A stretch of DNA of 59,801 bases from Clostridia bacterium (GTDB lineage Bacteria; Bacillota; Clostridia; Christensenellales; Borkfalkiaceae): assembly GCA_017473605.1 (NCBI GenBank), contig JAFUKM010000011.1, positions 1 through 59,801 on the forward strand. Reading direction: 5' to 3'. The position numbers were made by a program, and so were the translations under genes. Numbering within the stretch: the first letter of the stretch is position 1; every line of letters begins with the position of its first letter. Shown piece by piece: positions 42,827 through 51,060 of the stretch. The notes under the pieces were generated by a model that did no database searches, had not been told where the DNA came from, and saw nothing but the letters and a program-made list of their open reading frames with translations.

Positions 42827-43969
42827 TTACGCTTTATATACGATTTCGCCGCCGCAAACGGTAAGGATTACGTCGTATTTATCGTTGAGCACCGTGAAGT
42901 CCGCGCGTTTGCCCACTTTTATACTGCCCGCTTCGTTATCGATACCAAGCATTTTCGCAGGATTAATCGTTGCGTAGTCTACCGCTTGTTCCAAGGTGAC
43001 GCCCACTTTCGTAACGATATTTTCAATCGCCCTATTCATACGCAATACGCTGCCAGCAAGCGTGCCGTCCGCAAGACGGGCTTCGCCGTTTTTCACGAAT
43101 ACTTTTTGTCCGCCGAGTTCGCTTTCGCCGTCAGGAATCCCCTTTGCGCGCATAGCGTCCGTAATGAGCGAAATCTTGTCGGTGAATTTGTTTTTGACAA
43201 GCAATCGCATAGCGGGCACAGATACGTGAATCGTGTCGGCAATCAGTTCGCAGTTCAACTCGTTAACGAGCATTGCGCTGCCCACCACGCCGATTTCGCG
43301 ATGATGCAACGCCGATTGCGCGTTGTACGTATGCGTAACGTTTTTCGCGCCTGCCGAAACCGCCTTCTCCACGTCCGCGAACTTTGCGCCCGTATGACCG
43401 ATAGAAGCCACCACGCCGTTTTTCGCAAGGTGTTTAATCAATTCGTCAGCCCCTTCTACTTCGGGCGCGAGCGTAACGATTTTGATGGCGTTGCCGCTCG
43501 CCGCGTTATATTCGTCGAATACCGCAATATCGGGCTTTGCCACGTATTCGAGCGGTTGCGCGCCCTTATGCGCCGCCGCAATGAACGGACCTTCCAAGTG
43601 GATACCTACCACCCTTGCGCCGTCCTTTTTATCCGATTCTCTGTATTCCTTTACGGCACGCATCGCTTTGAGAATATTCTCTTTGCTTTGCGTCATCGTG
43701 GTTACAAGAAAAGACGTAGTTCCTTCTTGCGCAAGCGTTTTTGCGATAATCGCGATATCTTCCACCGTTCCGTCCATACCGTCCGAACCGCCCGCACCGT
43801 GTACGTGCTGGTCGATAAAACCGGGCAAAACGATTGCGTTATCGGGCAAATCAATAATCTCTCCTTTGCCCTTTTTACCGATACTTTGTATCGTATCGTC
43901 AAACGTTACCGTACATTTCTTCAAGCCTTTTCCGTCTACGTAGACGGTGGCGTTTTTAAACACTTTCAT
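42827..43969 (-). CDS. nagA: N-acetylglucosamine-6-phosphate deacetylase
   Basis: 380 aa amidohydrolase that makes glucosamine 6-phosphate and acetate. GFIDQHVHGAGG (about residues 51-62, metal HxH), HLEGPFIAAAHKGAQ (about 124-138, metal Glu), GHTGA (about 190), HTYNAQSALHHRE (about 210) and LITDAMRAKG (about 265, catalytic Asp) are all in place. It lies 12 bases after the ROK-type gene, so both are likely co-expressed for amino-sugar use. No nagB is in view. Confidence 0.94.
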   Translation of the reverse strand: MKVFKNATVYVDGKGLKKCTVTFDDTIQSIGKKGKGEIIDLPDNAIVLPGFIDQHVHGAGGSDGMDGTVEDIAIIAKTLAQEGTTSFLVTTMTQSKENILKAMRAVKEYRESDKKDGARVVGIHLEGPFIAAAHKGAQPLEYVAKPDIAVFDEYNAASGNAIKIVTLAPEVEGADELIKHLAKNGVVASIGHTGAKFADVEKAVSAGAKNVTHTYNAQSALHHREIGVVGSAMLVNELNCELIADTIHVSVPAMRLLVKNKFTDKISLITDAMRAKGIPDGESELGGQKVFVKNGEARLADGTLAGSVLRMNRAIENIVTKVGVTLEQAVDYATINPAKMLGIDNEAGSIKVGKRADFTVLNDKYDVILTVCGGEIVYKA

Positions 43970-43981
43970 CTTTATTCTCCG

Positions 43982-45361
43982 TTAAAGATTAGCGGGCAAG
44001 GAAGCCGCTGCGATGCTTTGTCCTACGCGACGGTTCTTTTCGTCGGGCAAACCAATGTCGATAGAAGCGTATTCGGGATATTCTTCCGCAAGGACTTTCT
44101 TGCACGTAGCAAGGATAATATCGCCGCCTTTACCGCCCATTACGCGTCCGAGAAGAAGCATATGCTTAATCTCGTAAAATCTTGCGTAGAAGGGAATCGT
44201 GTGCGCCAAATACACGCCGATATCTTCGTATATTTGCGCCGCAAGCGCGTCGTCTTTTTCCATAAGCGCCTGGATTTCTTTCAATTTTTGCGCAGGCGTC
44301 AAACCGTCCGCAAACTTGTGTCCACCCGCTTCCGCAAGCTTGATAACCGCGTCTTGCGAGAAATATTTACAGCCTACGCCCACGTCGCCGCTCCATTCGT
44401 CCACCATCGCGTCTTCGTTGAAATCCACAGGCGCGAAAGCAAGCTCCGAAAGCCAGCCGTTTACGCCGCCTTGCGTGTTGATATAACCAACCGCTTCGCT
44501 CGTACCCATAGCGATACCGAGTATGCCGTTGTCTTCCAAATCAATCGCTCCGGCAAGCGCCGTAACGTCGCCGTCGTTGGCGACCTCCAAAGGAATTTCT
44601 TTGCCAAGCTCCTTGCTCATTTCCTTTGCCACGTTGATGTACATATATTTGATATAATCACCGTATTTTTCCTTATCTACTTTTACGAACAAGGAAGCAA
44701 CCATAATCTTGTTGTCCACGTAAACGCCTGCGGAAGATACGCCGATAGCGTCAACGGTAGGCATTTTGGACGCCGCCGTTTTCATCGCCGTCAGAATTTC
44801 GTTATAGTGATAAGTAGGGTCGGTGGTAATCTTCGGATTCCAAACGACTTCTTCACTATATACCACTTCGCCGTCGATAACCGCGCTTACCTTTCTATCC
44901 GAACCGCCTGCGTCGAAACCGATACGACAGCCTTTCAAATAGCCGCCGACGCGCATGGAATTGTTCTTTTGCGCGGGAATTTCGTCTTGTTCAAGCCAAA
45001 CCACTTCGAAAGGTTTTTCGTAAACGCCGCTCATAAACTCCACGTCGAACGCGCGCAAGCCTTCCATCGTGTACGCCTTTTTCAAATATTCGTAAATGGA
45101 CTTACTGCCCGCAACGTAAATTTTATAACCGCCCACTACCCACAAAATCGTCTTTGCGAGTCTTTCCGCAATACGGAAATTGAACGCGTCGTTGACGCCG
45201 TCCGCAAGCGCTTTATACGTATAAACGTAGTTATAACCGCCGCTTCTTTCCGCAATAAGCGTAACCTCTACGGGGTTCGCGCATTTCGCTACTTCCGCTT
45301 CGAAGTCGCAAAGCGCTTTATTCATAGGATAAAAATTTTTGTCCAAAACAGGCATTTTCAT
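43982..45361 (-). CDS. ROK-like sugar kinase with N-terminal extension
   Basis: 459 aa. Residues from about 145 on form an actin-like ROK-type fold: IGFDAGGSDRKVSAVIDGE (phosphate-1), GVSSAGV, EVANDGDVTALAGA and GIAMGTSEAVGYI (phosphate-2). About 140 unrelated residues precede this, which is unusual since ROK kinases run near 300 aa. The canonical zinc motif CxCGxxGC is not seen. Placed before nagA, it may phosphorylate an amino sugar, but this is inference. AGGAG lies 8 bases before the ATG, and an 11-bp palindrome (45380-45390) lies in the leader. Confidence 0.65.
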   Translation of the reverse strand: MKMPVLDKNFYPMNKALCDFEAEVAKCANPVEVTLIAERSGGYNYVYTYKALADGVNDAFNFRIAERLAKTILWVVGGYKIYVAGSKSIYEYLKKAYTMEGLRAFDVEFMSGVYEKPFEVVWLEQDEIPAQKNNSMRVGGYLKGCRIGFDAGGSDRKVSAVIDGEVVYSEEVVWNPKITTDPTYHYNEILTAMKTAASKMPTVDAIGVSSAGVYVDNKIMVASLFVKVDKEKYGDYIKYMYINVAKEMSKELGKEIPLEVANDGDVTALAGAIDLEDNGILGIAMGTSEAVGYINTQGGVNGWLSELAFAPVDFNEDAMVDEWSGDVGVGCKYFSQDAVIKLAEAGGHKFADGLTPAQKLKEIQALMEKDDALAAQIYEDIGVYLAHTIPFYARFYEIKHMLLLGRVMGGKGGDIILATCKKVLAEEYPEYASIDIGLPDEKNRRVGQSIAAASLPANL

Positions 45362-45379
45362 AATACCGTCTCCTTTTTA

Positions 45380-45390
45380 ACATAATGTTA
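45380..45390. promoter_or_regulatory. Palindrome in the leader of the ROK-nagA unit
   Basis: AACATAATGTT is a perfect 11-bp palindrome just upstream of the ribosome binding site, with a related TATAATGTAGG/ATAACATTATG array next to the -10 (45399-45404, minus strand). It is a candidate site for the divergent AraC regulator. Confidence 0.35.
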
Positions 45391-45480
45391 TACCTACATT
45401 ATACTATTTTCACGTATATTTTCAATAGAAAATATTTCTGTAAATTTATAAATTATTCCGCAAAATTCGCCATGAAATAT

Positions 45481-45509
45481 TTTACAAATCCGCAAAAAAA
45501 TGATATACT
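45481..45509 (+). promoter_or_regulatory. Promoter of the AraC regulator, leaderless type
   Basis: TTTACA (45481-45486), a 17-base spacer and TATACT (45504-45509) preceded by TGA (extended -10). The ATG at 45516 follows after exactly 6 bases. Confidence 0.75.
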
Positions 45510-45515
45510 TGTGTC

Positions 45516-46403
45516 ATGGAAGCAAAAACGTTGGAAAAAAAATTTTATAAGCACAAGATATCCAATCTATTAAACGTACAAAAAATCGTTACGATTCATT
45601 ATCAGGAATTGGAAAAAAATTACGTTTCCAAGGATGAAAAACACGATTTTTGGGAAATAAATTATGCGGATAAGAAAGATGCGCTCATCGTCAAAGAAAA
45701 CGGCAGTACACTGTTAAAACAAGGCGAAATGATATTCATCAAGCCCAATCAAACGCATCGTTTGGAGTGCGTGGGCGAAGAAGCGAATATCTTTATCATT
45801 TCCTTTGAGTGCCGCAGCGAAAGCATGCGCTTTTTTAACGATAAAAAATACCGCGTCCCCGACGAGTTCCGTTACCTTTTGCAGAGCATTATGTCAGAAG
45901 CGAGAGAAACGTTCGTTCTGCCCGATTTCGACCCCGATTTGAACAAACTCATCTTGCGGGACAACCCCAATCTCGGCGGCGAACAGGTATTGAAAAACCA
46001 ACTGGAATTGTTGCTTATTTACATGCTCCGTCAAGCGAATAATCAAAACGCGCAACAAGAATTTTTCGTATCCAAAATCACATCGTCCAACGATTTGCAA
46101 GACGAAATCGTTTGTTATCTATCTTCCAAGCTCTACGATACGCTATCCTTGGACGAATTGTGCGAAAAATTGCATTACGGTAAAACGCACCTTTGCTCCT
46201 TTTTCAAACAAAAAACGGGCGCAAGTATCTACCATACATACTTAAAACTGAAAATCGACGAAGCGAAAAAGCTTATTAGACGAAAATACTCGTTTACCGA
46301 TATTGCAAACAAGCTCTTCTTCGATTCCGTCGCCCATTTCAGCTACGTATTTAAAAAACACACGGGTATGACCCCGCGCGAATACAAGGCAAGTATTAAG
46401 TAA
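45516..46403 (+). CDS. AraC-family transcriptional regulator
   Basis: 295 aa. The N-terminal half is a cupin-type sensing domain (HDFWEINYADKKDAL, then GEMIFIKPNQTHRLE). The C-terminal 100 residues are the paired HTH of AraC: LDELCEKLHYGKTHLCSFFKQKTG and FTDIANKLFFDSVAHFSYVFKKHTGMTPREY. It is divergent from the ROK-nagA unit, so it probably senses an amino sugar and controls that unit. The start codon has no Shine-Dalgarno site. The YwaF-like gene follows 8 bases later. Confidence 0.88.
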   Translation: MEAKTLEKKFYKHKISNLLNVQKIVTIHYQELEKNYVSKDEKHDFWEINYADKKDALIVKENGSTLLKQGEMIFIKPNQTHRLECVGEEANIFIISFECRSESMRFFNDKKYRVPDEFRYLLQSIMSEARETFVLPDFDPDLNKLILRDNPNLGGEQVLKNQLELLLIYMLRQANNQNAQQEFFVSKITSSNDLQDEIVCYLSSKLYDTLSLDELCEKLHYGKTHLCSFFKQKTGASIYHTYLKLKIDEAKKLIRRKYSFTDIANKLFFDSVAHFSYVFKKHTGMTPREYKASIK

Positions 46404-46411
46404 GGAGCGTT

Positions 46412-47137
46412 ATGACGTATACGAGAGCGGAATTATTCGTACTGCCCATTGCCCTATCGGCAATGGTTTTTTTCGCCCTTTTATTGCGATTTCTTACACG
46501 CAAAAAACCGCTATGGGTACAAGATTTGCCCTTTCTTTGTATCGCCGTCGCCGTATTGGCATTAGAACTTGTAAAACAAGGTAAAAATATCGTAGACGGC
46601 TACGACACTTGGACGATTCCTTTGCATTATTGCAGTACCTTTGCCGTTTGGTTTCCCTTGGCGGAATTTACGCGCGGAAACGTTCGAAAGCGTATGCAAA
46701 ATATTGCGTTCGTCGCTTCTTTTTGTTTGCTTGCCCTATTCTATTTCAATCCACGCTCGATTATCGGCGGCGCTTGTGAAAACGTCTTTGGGGATTTCGG
46801 CGCTTTTCATACCTTTTTCTACCATCATCTCGCCCTGTTATATTGTATTCTCGGCATCATTTTTAAACGGTTTCGCCCTGATTTCCACGACGGGTGGCTG
46901 TGGATAAGTTGTATGAGCGTTTACCTTTCGATTGCCGTGATTTTCGCATTTGGATTTCAAACCAACTATTTTAATATTTTGCAAAGCAACGTGCCTTTTA
47001 TGGAATTTATCCGCGTTACGTTTGGGCAAATCGCTTACTTGCTTTTCTTTTTTTCGTTAGTCTTATTGGGCGGAGCAAGCGTGTTTTGGATAAAAGCACG
47101 TTTTGATAAAACCGACAAAAGAAAAACGGTTGCGTGA
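46412..47137 (+). CDS. YwaF-like (TIGR02206) membrane protein
   Basis: 241 aa, about seven membrane segments. WTIPLHYCSTFAVWFPLAEF (about residues 67-86) carries the family's LPLHxC motif, and a paired His region (HHLALLYC, about 137) follows. The family resembles TMEM164-like proteins; its role in bacteria is unknown. AAGGAG lies 4 bases before the ATG, unlike the leaderless gene ahead of it, and the two are probably co-transcribed. The stop codon falls in the loop of the terminator hairpin. Confidence 0.75.
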   Translation: MTYTRAELFVLPIALSAMVFFALLLRFLTRKKPLWVQDLPFLCIAVAVLALELVKQGKNIVDGYDTWTIPLHYCSTFAVWFPLAEFTRGNVRKRMQNIAFVASFCLLALFYFNPRSIIGGACENVFGDFGAFHTFFYHHLALLYCILGIIFKRFRPDFHDGWLWISCMSVYLSIAVIFAFGFQTNYFNILQSNVPFMEFIRVTFGQIAYLLFFFSLVLLGGASVFWIKARFDKTDKRKTVA

Positions 47138-47150
47138 GCAACCGTTTTTC
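47121..47150. terminator. Bidirectional terminator, YwaF-like gene and pgm
   Basis: A 13-bp perfect stem (47121-47133 and 47138-47150, GAAAAACGGTTGC) with loop GTGA. The TGA in the loop is the stop codon of the YwaF-like gene. Confidence 0.9.
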
Positions 47151-47158
47151 TTTTGTTG

Positions 47159-48877
47159 TTAATTTTTCGCCTTTTCCAAAAGCTCGTTTACCGAAGCGGA
47201 AATTTCCGCAAGTTTTGCTTGCGCCGTAGCTTCGTCTTTCGCTTTGAGCGAATAGTAAATTTTGAGCTTCGGCTCTGTACCCGACGGGCGTACGCATACG
47301 AACGAACCGCCTGCAAGTTCGTAATATACGCAGTTGCATTTGGGGATATCGAGCGTTTCCACGTTACCGTTACAATCGGTGCGTTTCGCCGCGCTGTAAT
47401 CGCGTACGGCTTCCACTTTCACGCCCGCAAAATCATCCACTTTCAATGTTTTGAGCGCGTTGACGACGGCGTTCATTTCCTTCATCGCATTCAAGCCCGA
47501 ATATTGGATAGAAACGTTTTTATCGAGCACGTAGCCGTACTTTGCGTAGATTTCCTGCAATCTATCAAATACCGATTTACCGATATACGCATAGTAGCAA
47601 ACCATTTCTGCGCAAAGCATAGACGCAACGACGGCGTCCTTATCTCTTGCGTGCGTACCGCGAAGATAACCGCAGGATTCTTCGAAGCCGAAGATATACG
47701 TATGTTTACCGTCCTTTTCCCATTGCTTAATCTTTTCGCCGATAAATTTAAAACCAACGGGCGTTTCGTAAAGTGCAACGCCGTAATCGTCGCAAAGCGC
47801 TTTTGCCATACCCGTGGTAACGAACGATTTTACCACCGCCGCGTTCTTAGGCATTGCGTTGTCTTCCGCAAGTCTTGTCAAGATATAATCCAACAACAAA
47901 ATGCCTACTTGATTACCCGAAAGCGCCACGAAATCTCCCGCTTCGTTTTTCAACGCCACGCCGAGTCTATCCGAGTCGGGGTCGGTGCCGAATACCACGT
48001 CCGCATTGATTTTATTCGCGAGCGCAATACCCATCGAAAGGGTTTCCTTGAATTCGGGGTTCGGCACTTTTACCGTGGAAAATTCGGTATCTTTCGTCGT
48101 TTGTTCTTCAACAATCGTCGCATTGATACCTAATTTTTTCAAAATGCGGGTAACGGGAACGTAACCGCTACCGTGTACGGGCGTATAGACGAGTTTCAAG
48201 TTTGCGCCGCATTTTTCCACCGCTTCTTTTGAAAGAGTAAGCTTGGAAAGCTCTTCGATATAATCGTCGTCTAATTTCGTTGGAACGGGCAAAATCAACG
48301 GGCTGTTCGCCTCGCCCGAAACGGAGAGATAATCGTCGATTTTATTGATATACGAAACGACTTTTTCCGTATCTTCGGGGGACATTTGCGCGCCGTCTTC
48401 ACCATATACTTTATAGCCGTTATATTCTTTGGGGTTATGGCTTGCCGTAATCATAACGCCTGCAATCGTCTTCAAATAACGCACGGCATAAGAGAGCATA
48501 GGCACGGGGTGCACGTCGTCGAAAAGGTAAGCTTTAATACCGTTTTTCGCAAGCACTTGCGCCGTTACTTTTGCAAACTCTTCCGATTTTCTACGCGTAT
48601 CGTAGGAAATCACAACACCTCTATCCATCGCCGCTTGACCAAGGCTCTTAATCCATTCCGCAAGACCTTGCGTCGCACGCATGACCGTATAGATATTCAT
48701 CATATTCATACCGTAGCCGATAACGCCGCGCATACCCGCCGTACCGAACTCCATTTCGCCGCCGAAACGGTATTCAAGCGATTTATCGTCGTTTGCAACC
48801 GAAAGAAGTTCCGCCTTGCCCTCGGCGCAAAGCACGGGATTGTTTATCCAGCTTTGGTAATTTTTACGATAATCCAT
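47159..48877 (-). CDS. pgm: Phosphoglucomutase (alpha-D-phosphohexomutase family)
   Basis: 572 aa, the long Firmicute PgcA-like type. TASHNPKEYNGYKVY (about residues 143-157, phosphoserine loop), GTDPDSDRLGVAL (about 297-309, magnesium loop), FGFEESCGYLRGTHARDKDA (about 395, sugar-binding loop) and RPSGTEPKLKIY (near 535, phosphate loop) are all intact. It interconverts glucose 1-phosphate and glucose 6-phosphate, linking maltodextrin and glycogen use to glycolysis. It is transcribed after the 49728 membrane protein gene, 32 bases away. Confidence 0.93.
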   Translation of the reverse strand: MDYRKNYQSWINNPVLCAEGKAELLSVANDDKSLEYRFGGEMEFGTAGMRGVIGYGMNMMNIYTVMRATQGLAEWIKSLGQAAMDRGVVISYDTRRKSEEFAKVTAQVLAKNGIKAYLFDDVHPVPMLSYAVRYLKTIAGVMITASHNPKEYNGYKVYGEDGAQMSPEDTEKVVSYINKIDDYLSVSGEANSPLILPVPTKLDDDYIEELSKLTLSKEAVEKCGANLKLVYTPVHGSGYVPVTRILKKLGINATIVEEQTTKDTEFSTVKVPNPEFKETLSMGIALANKINADVVFGTDPDSDRLGVALKNEAGDFVALSGNQVGILLLDYILTRLAEDNAMPKNAAVVKSFVTTGMAKALCDDYGVALYETPVGFKFIGEKIKQWEKDGKHTYIFGFEESCGYLRGTHARDKDAVVASMLCAEMVCYYAYIGKSVFDRLQEIYAKYGYVLDKNVSIQYSGLNAMKEMNAVVNALKTLKVDDFAGVKVEAVRDYSAAKRTDCNGNVETLDIPKCNCVYYELAGGSFVCVRPSGTEPKLKIYYSLKAKDEATAQAKLAEISASVNELLEKAKN

Positions 48878-48909
48878 AATTATATTCCGTCCTTATATTT
48901 TTTATCTTC

Positions 48910-49728
48910 TTAATAATATTTTTTCAAATCCGCGCGTTCGATTTGCTCGCGGTCAAAATACGCCACCATCATACGCACGCAAAAGATAATGATTACGAGC
49001 GTATATACAAGCGTCGTCAACAAAGTAAACAGCCAACCGTACGGCGAAAGCGCGCATAAGCAAATAATCGCCTGCACAAAGAACAATACGACAAGTTGCG
49101 ATATCATCAGTTTCCATTTCATCGCCGAAACGAGATATTGCGAATAGCGCAACGCTTCGAACGCCTTAAAGCCCGTGATTTGCATACAGGGCAGCCATAA
49201 ATAAATTTTACCGATAACGTATATCAAAACGACGTGCATTACCAAATAAGAAACGCTCGCTAGCGTATATGCCAATCCGTTCAACGGTATCAACGAATAC
49301 ACGTATACCAAGCCCGACGTCAGCAACGCCCACAATTCGTATATCGCCAATATTAATAATACGAATCCCGTCGTGGAAACCAAATTGTCATTGAGTTTTG
49401 CAAACACGCCTGTAAAAGTACGTTTGCCGATACGCATATGTTTATCGAGCAGCGCCATCATTAACGCGCCGCATACAATCATCATTACCACGCCCGCTAT
49501 ACCGAATACCACCGAATACCACGAAGCAAAATTGATAATGGATATCGCGCGGAAGATATGCGAAAAATGGAAATCGTTTATATTTCCCGTAAAAATCGAT
49601 TCCAACGCGCAATAAATCGCTTCTTGGTCGGTAGACAAAGATAAAAAATATGCGGGAATAATTGCAAGCGGAAAAAGATATATAAAATTTTTCAAAGCAT
49701 ACTTGCTGGACTGTATTGTATATTTCAT
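48910..49728 (-). CDS. Polytopic membrane protein, unknown function
   Basis: 272 aa from the ATG at 49728 (AGAGG just upstream); the longer in-frame start would lie in the terminator region. About six hydrophobic segments follow a short amphipathic N-terminus (SSKYALKNFIYLFPLAIIPAYF). The end is charged (YFDREQIERADLKKYY). I do not recognise the family; the layout resembles DUF624/YesL-like or glycerophosphoryl-type membrane domains but no motif decides it. It precedes pgm on the same strand. Confidence 0.65.
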   Translation of the reverse strand: MKYTIQSSKYALKNFIYLFPLAIIPAYFLSLSTDQEAIYCALESIFTGNINDFHFSHIFRAISIINFASWYSVVFGIAGVVMMIVCGALMMALLDKHMRIGKRTFTGVFAKLNDNLVSTTGFVLLILAIYELWALLTSGLVYVYSLIPLNGLAYTLASVSYLVMHVVLIYVIGKIYLWLPCMQITGFKAFEALRYSQYLVSAMKWKLMISQLVVLFFVQAIICLCALSPYGWLFTLLTTLVYTLVIIIFCVRMMVAYFDREQIERADLKKYY

Positions 49729-49811
49729 AATAATGCCTCTATTATTTATTATAACACAAAAAACATATCCTGTAAAGCACTTTCCCGAAAAAAAGCTTGC
49801 CACTAGACAAA

Positions 49812-49854
49812 AAACTCCCTTTTGCGGGATTTTCTCCGTCGCAAAAGGGAGTTT
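49812..49854 (-). terminator. Terminator of the citrate operon
   Basis: A 14-bp perfect stem (49812-49825 and 49841-49854, AAACTCCCTTTTGC) is followed on the minus strand by a T-run. It lies 15 bases past the isocitrate dehydrogenase stop. Confidence 0.88.
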
Positions 49855-49869
49855 ATATGCTTACGCAAC

Positions 49870-51048
49870 TCAAACGGTTTTTTGCAACGTTTCCATCACG
49901 TAATTGCCGAATTCTTCACAAGTAGCGCCCGTGTCGCGGCCCGTAATAACCATCTTCTTTTCTTCGAACGAGCAAATATCAAGCGCTTTTTCCAACTTAT
50001 CCGCTCTATCCTGCAATCCGATATGCGAGAGCAACATTACGCAAGCGCGAAGCATAGAACAAGGGTCTGCGTACTTACCGCGTCCTTCCGTTACCATACG
50101 GGGCGCGCTGCCGTGAATCGCTTCGAACATCGCGTATTTTTTACCGATATTTGCACAACCTGCCGTACCTACGCCGCCTTGGAATTCCGCCGCTTCGTCC
50201 GAAATGATATCGCCGTACAAATTGGGCAATAACAACACCTTGAAATCGCGACGGCGTTTCTTATCGACGAGCTTCGCCGTCATAATATCCGCGTACCACT
50301 CGTCCGTGAGAATTTCGGGATACAAATCCGCCACTTTGTGGCAATCTTCCAAGAAGTTGCCGTCCGTCGTCTTAATAACGTTCGCCTTCGTAACGAGCGA
50401 TACTCTATTCATACCGTTTTTGCGCGCGTAATCATACGCAAGACGGGCAATTCTGTCCGAGCCTTGCTTCGTCGTAATCGTAAAGTCTACCGCCAAATCT
50501 TCCGTTACGTTAAACCCGCTGGAACCTACTGCATAACCGCCTTCGGTGTTTTCGCGGAAAATTACCCAGTTGATACCCTCTTCGGGTACTTTTACGGGAC
50601 GGATATTCGCAAACAAATCGAGCGCTTTTCTCATCGCCACGTTTGCCGATTCGATATTGGGCATACCGCTACCCTTTTGCGGCGTAGTCGTCGGTCCTTT
50701 CAAAATAATATGGCAAGCTTTGAGCTGCTCCATAACGTCGTCGGGAATCGCTTTACCCTTGGCAATACGGTTTTCAATGGTAAGCCCTTCGATATCCTTG
50801 AATTCCACTTTCCCTGCTTTCACCAAATCGTCCAAAATGAATTCAAGCACTCTTCTTGCTTGCGCGGAGATAATCGGACCGATACCGTCGCCGCCGCAAA
50901 CGCCGATTTTGATACAATCGAGCGCTTGATAATCCACGAAATCACCTTGCGATTTCATATCTTCTACGCGCACAAGCTGCTTTTCGAGAATTTTTCTGAA
51001 TTTCTCGCAAGCAACGTCTAATTGCGCTTTATATTCTTGATTTTCCAT
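49870..51048 (-). CDS. icd: Isocitrate dehydrogenase (isocitrate/isopropylmalate family)
   Basis: 392 aa. ESANVAMRKALDLFANIRPV (about residues 128-147) has the Ser, Asn and Arg that bind isocitrate where isopropylmalate enzymes have Leu. FRENTEGGYAVGSSG follows, and DIISDEAAEFQGGVG is the metal-binding segment. The cofactor-selecting pair after EAIHGSAP is Arg-Met, neither the NADP (Lys-Tyr) nor the usual NAD (Asp-Ile) pair, so specificity is open. It completes the route to 2-oxoglutarate with the aconitase and citrate synthase genes ahead of it. Confidence 0.87.
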   Translation of the reverse strand: MENQEYKAQLDVACEKFRKILEKQLVRVEDMKSQGDFVDYQALDCIKIGVCGGDGIGPIISAQARRVLEFILDDLVKAGKVEFKDIEGLTIENRIAKGKAIPDDVMEQLKACHIILKGPTTTPQKGSGMPNIESANVAMRKALDLFANIRPVKVPEEGINWVIFRENTEGGYAVGSSGFNVTEDLAVDFTITTKQGSDRIARLAYDYARKNGMNRVSLVTKANVIKTTDGNFLEDCHKVADLYPEILTDEWYADIMTAKLVDKKRRRDFKVLLLPNLYGDIISDEAAEFQGGVGTAGCANIGKKYAMFEAIHGSAPRMVTEGRGKYADPCSMLRACVMLLSHIGLQDRADKLEKALDICSFEEKKMVITGRDTGATCEEFGNYVMETLQKTV

Positions 51049-51060
51049 AATTACTGCTCC

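Noticed and set aside
42986-45385. A 799-codon open frame on the plus strand
   Set aside because: It lies entirely antisense to nagA and the ROK-type gene, both of which have clear motifs. Its Arg/Phe/His-rich sequence is typical of a shadow frame in this codon usage.
45385-45573. A 62-codon plus-strand frame before the AraC gene
   Set aside because: It covers the divergent promoter region and runs into the AraC coding sequence in another frame. The promoter elements explain the sequence better.
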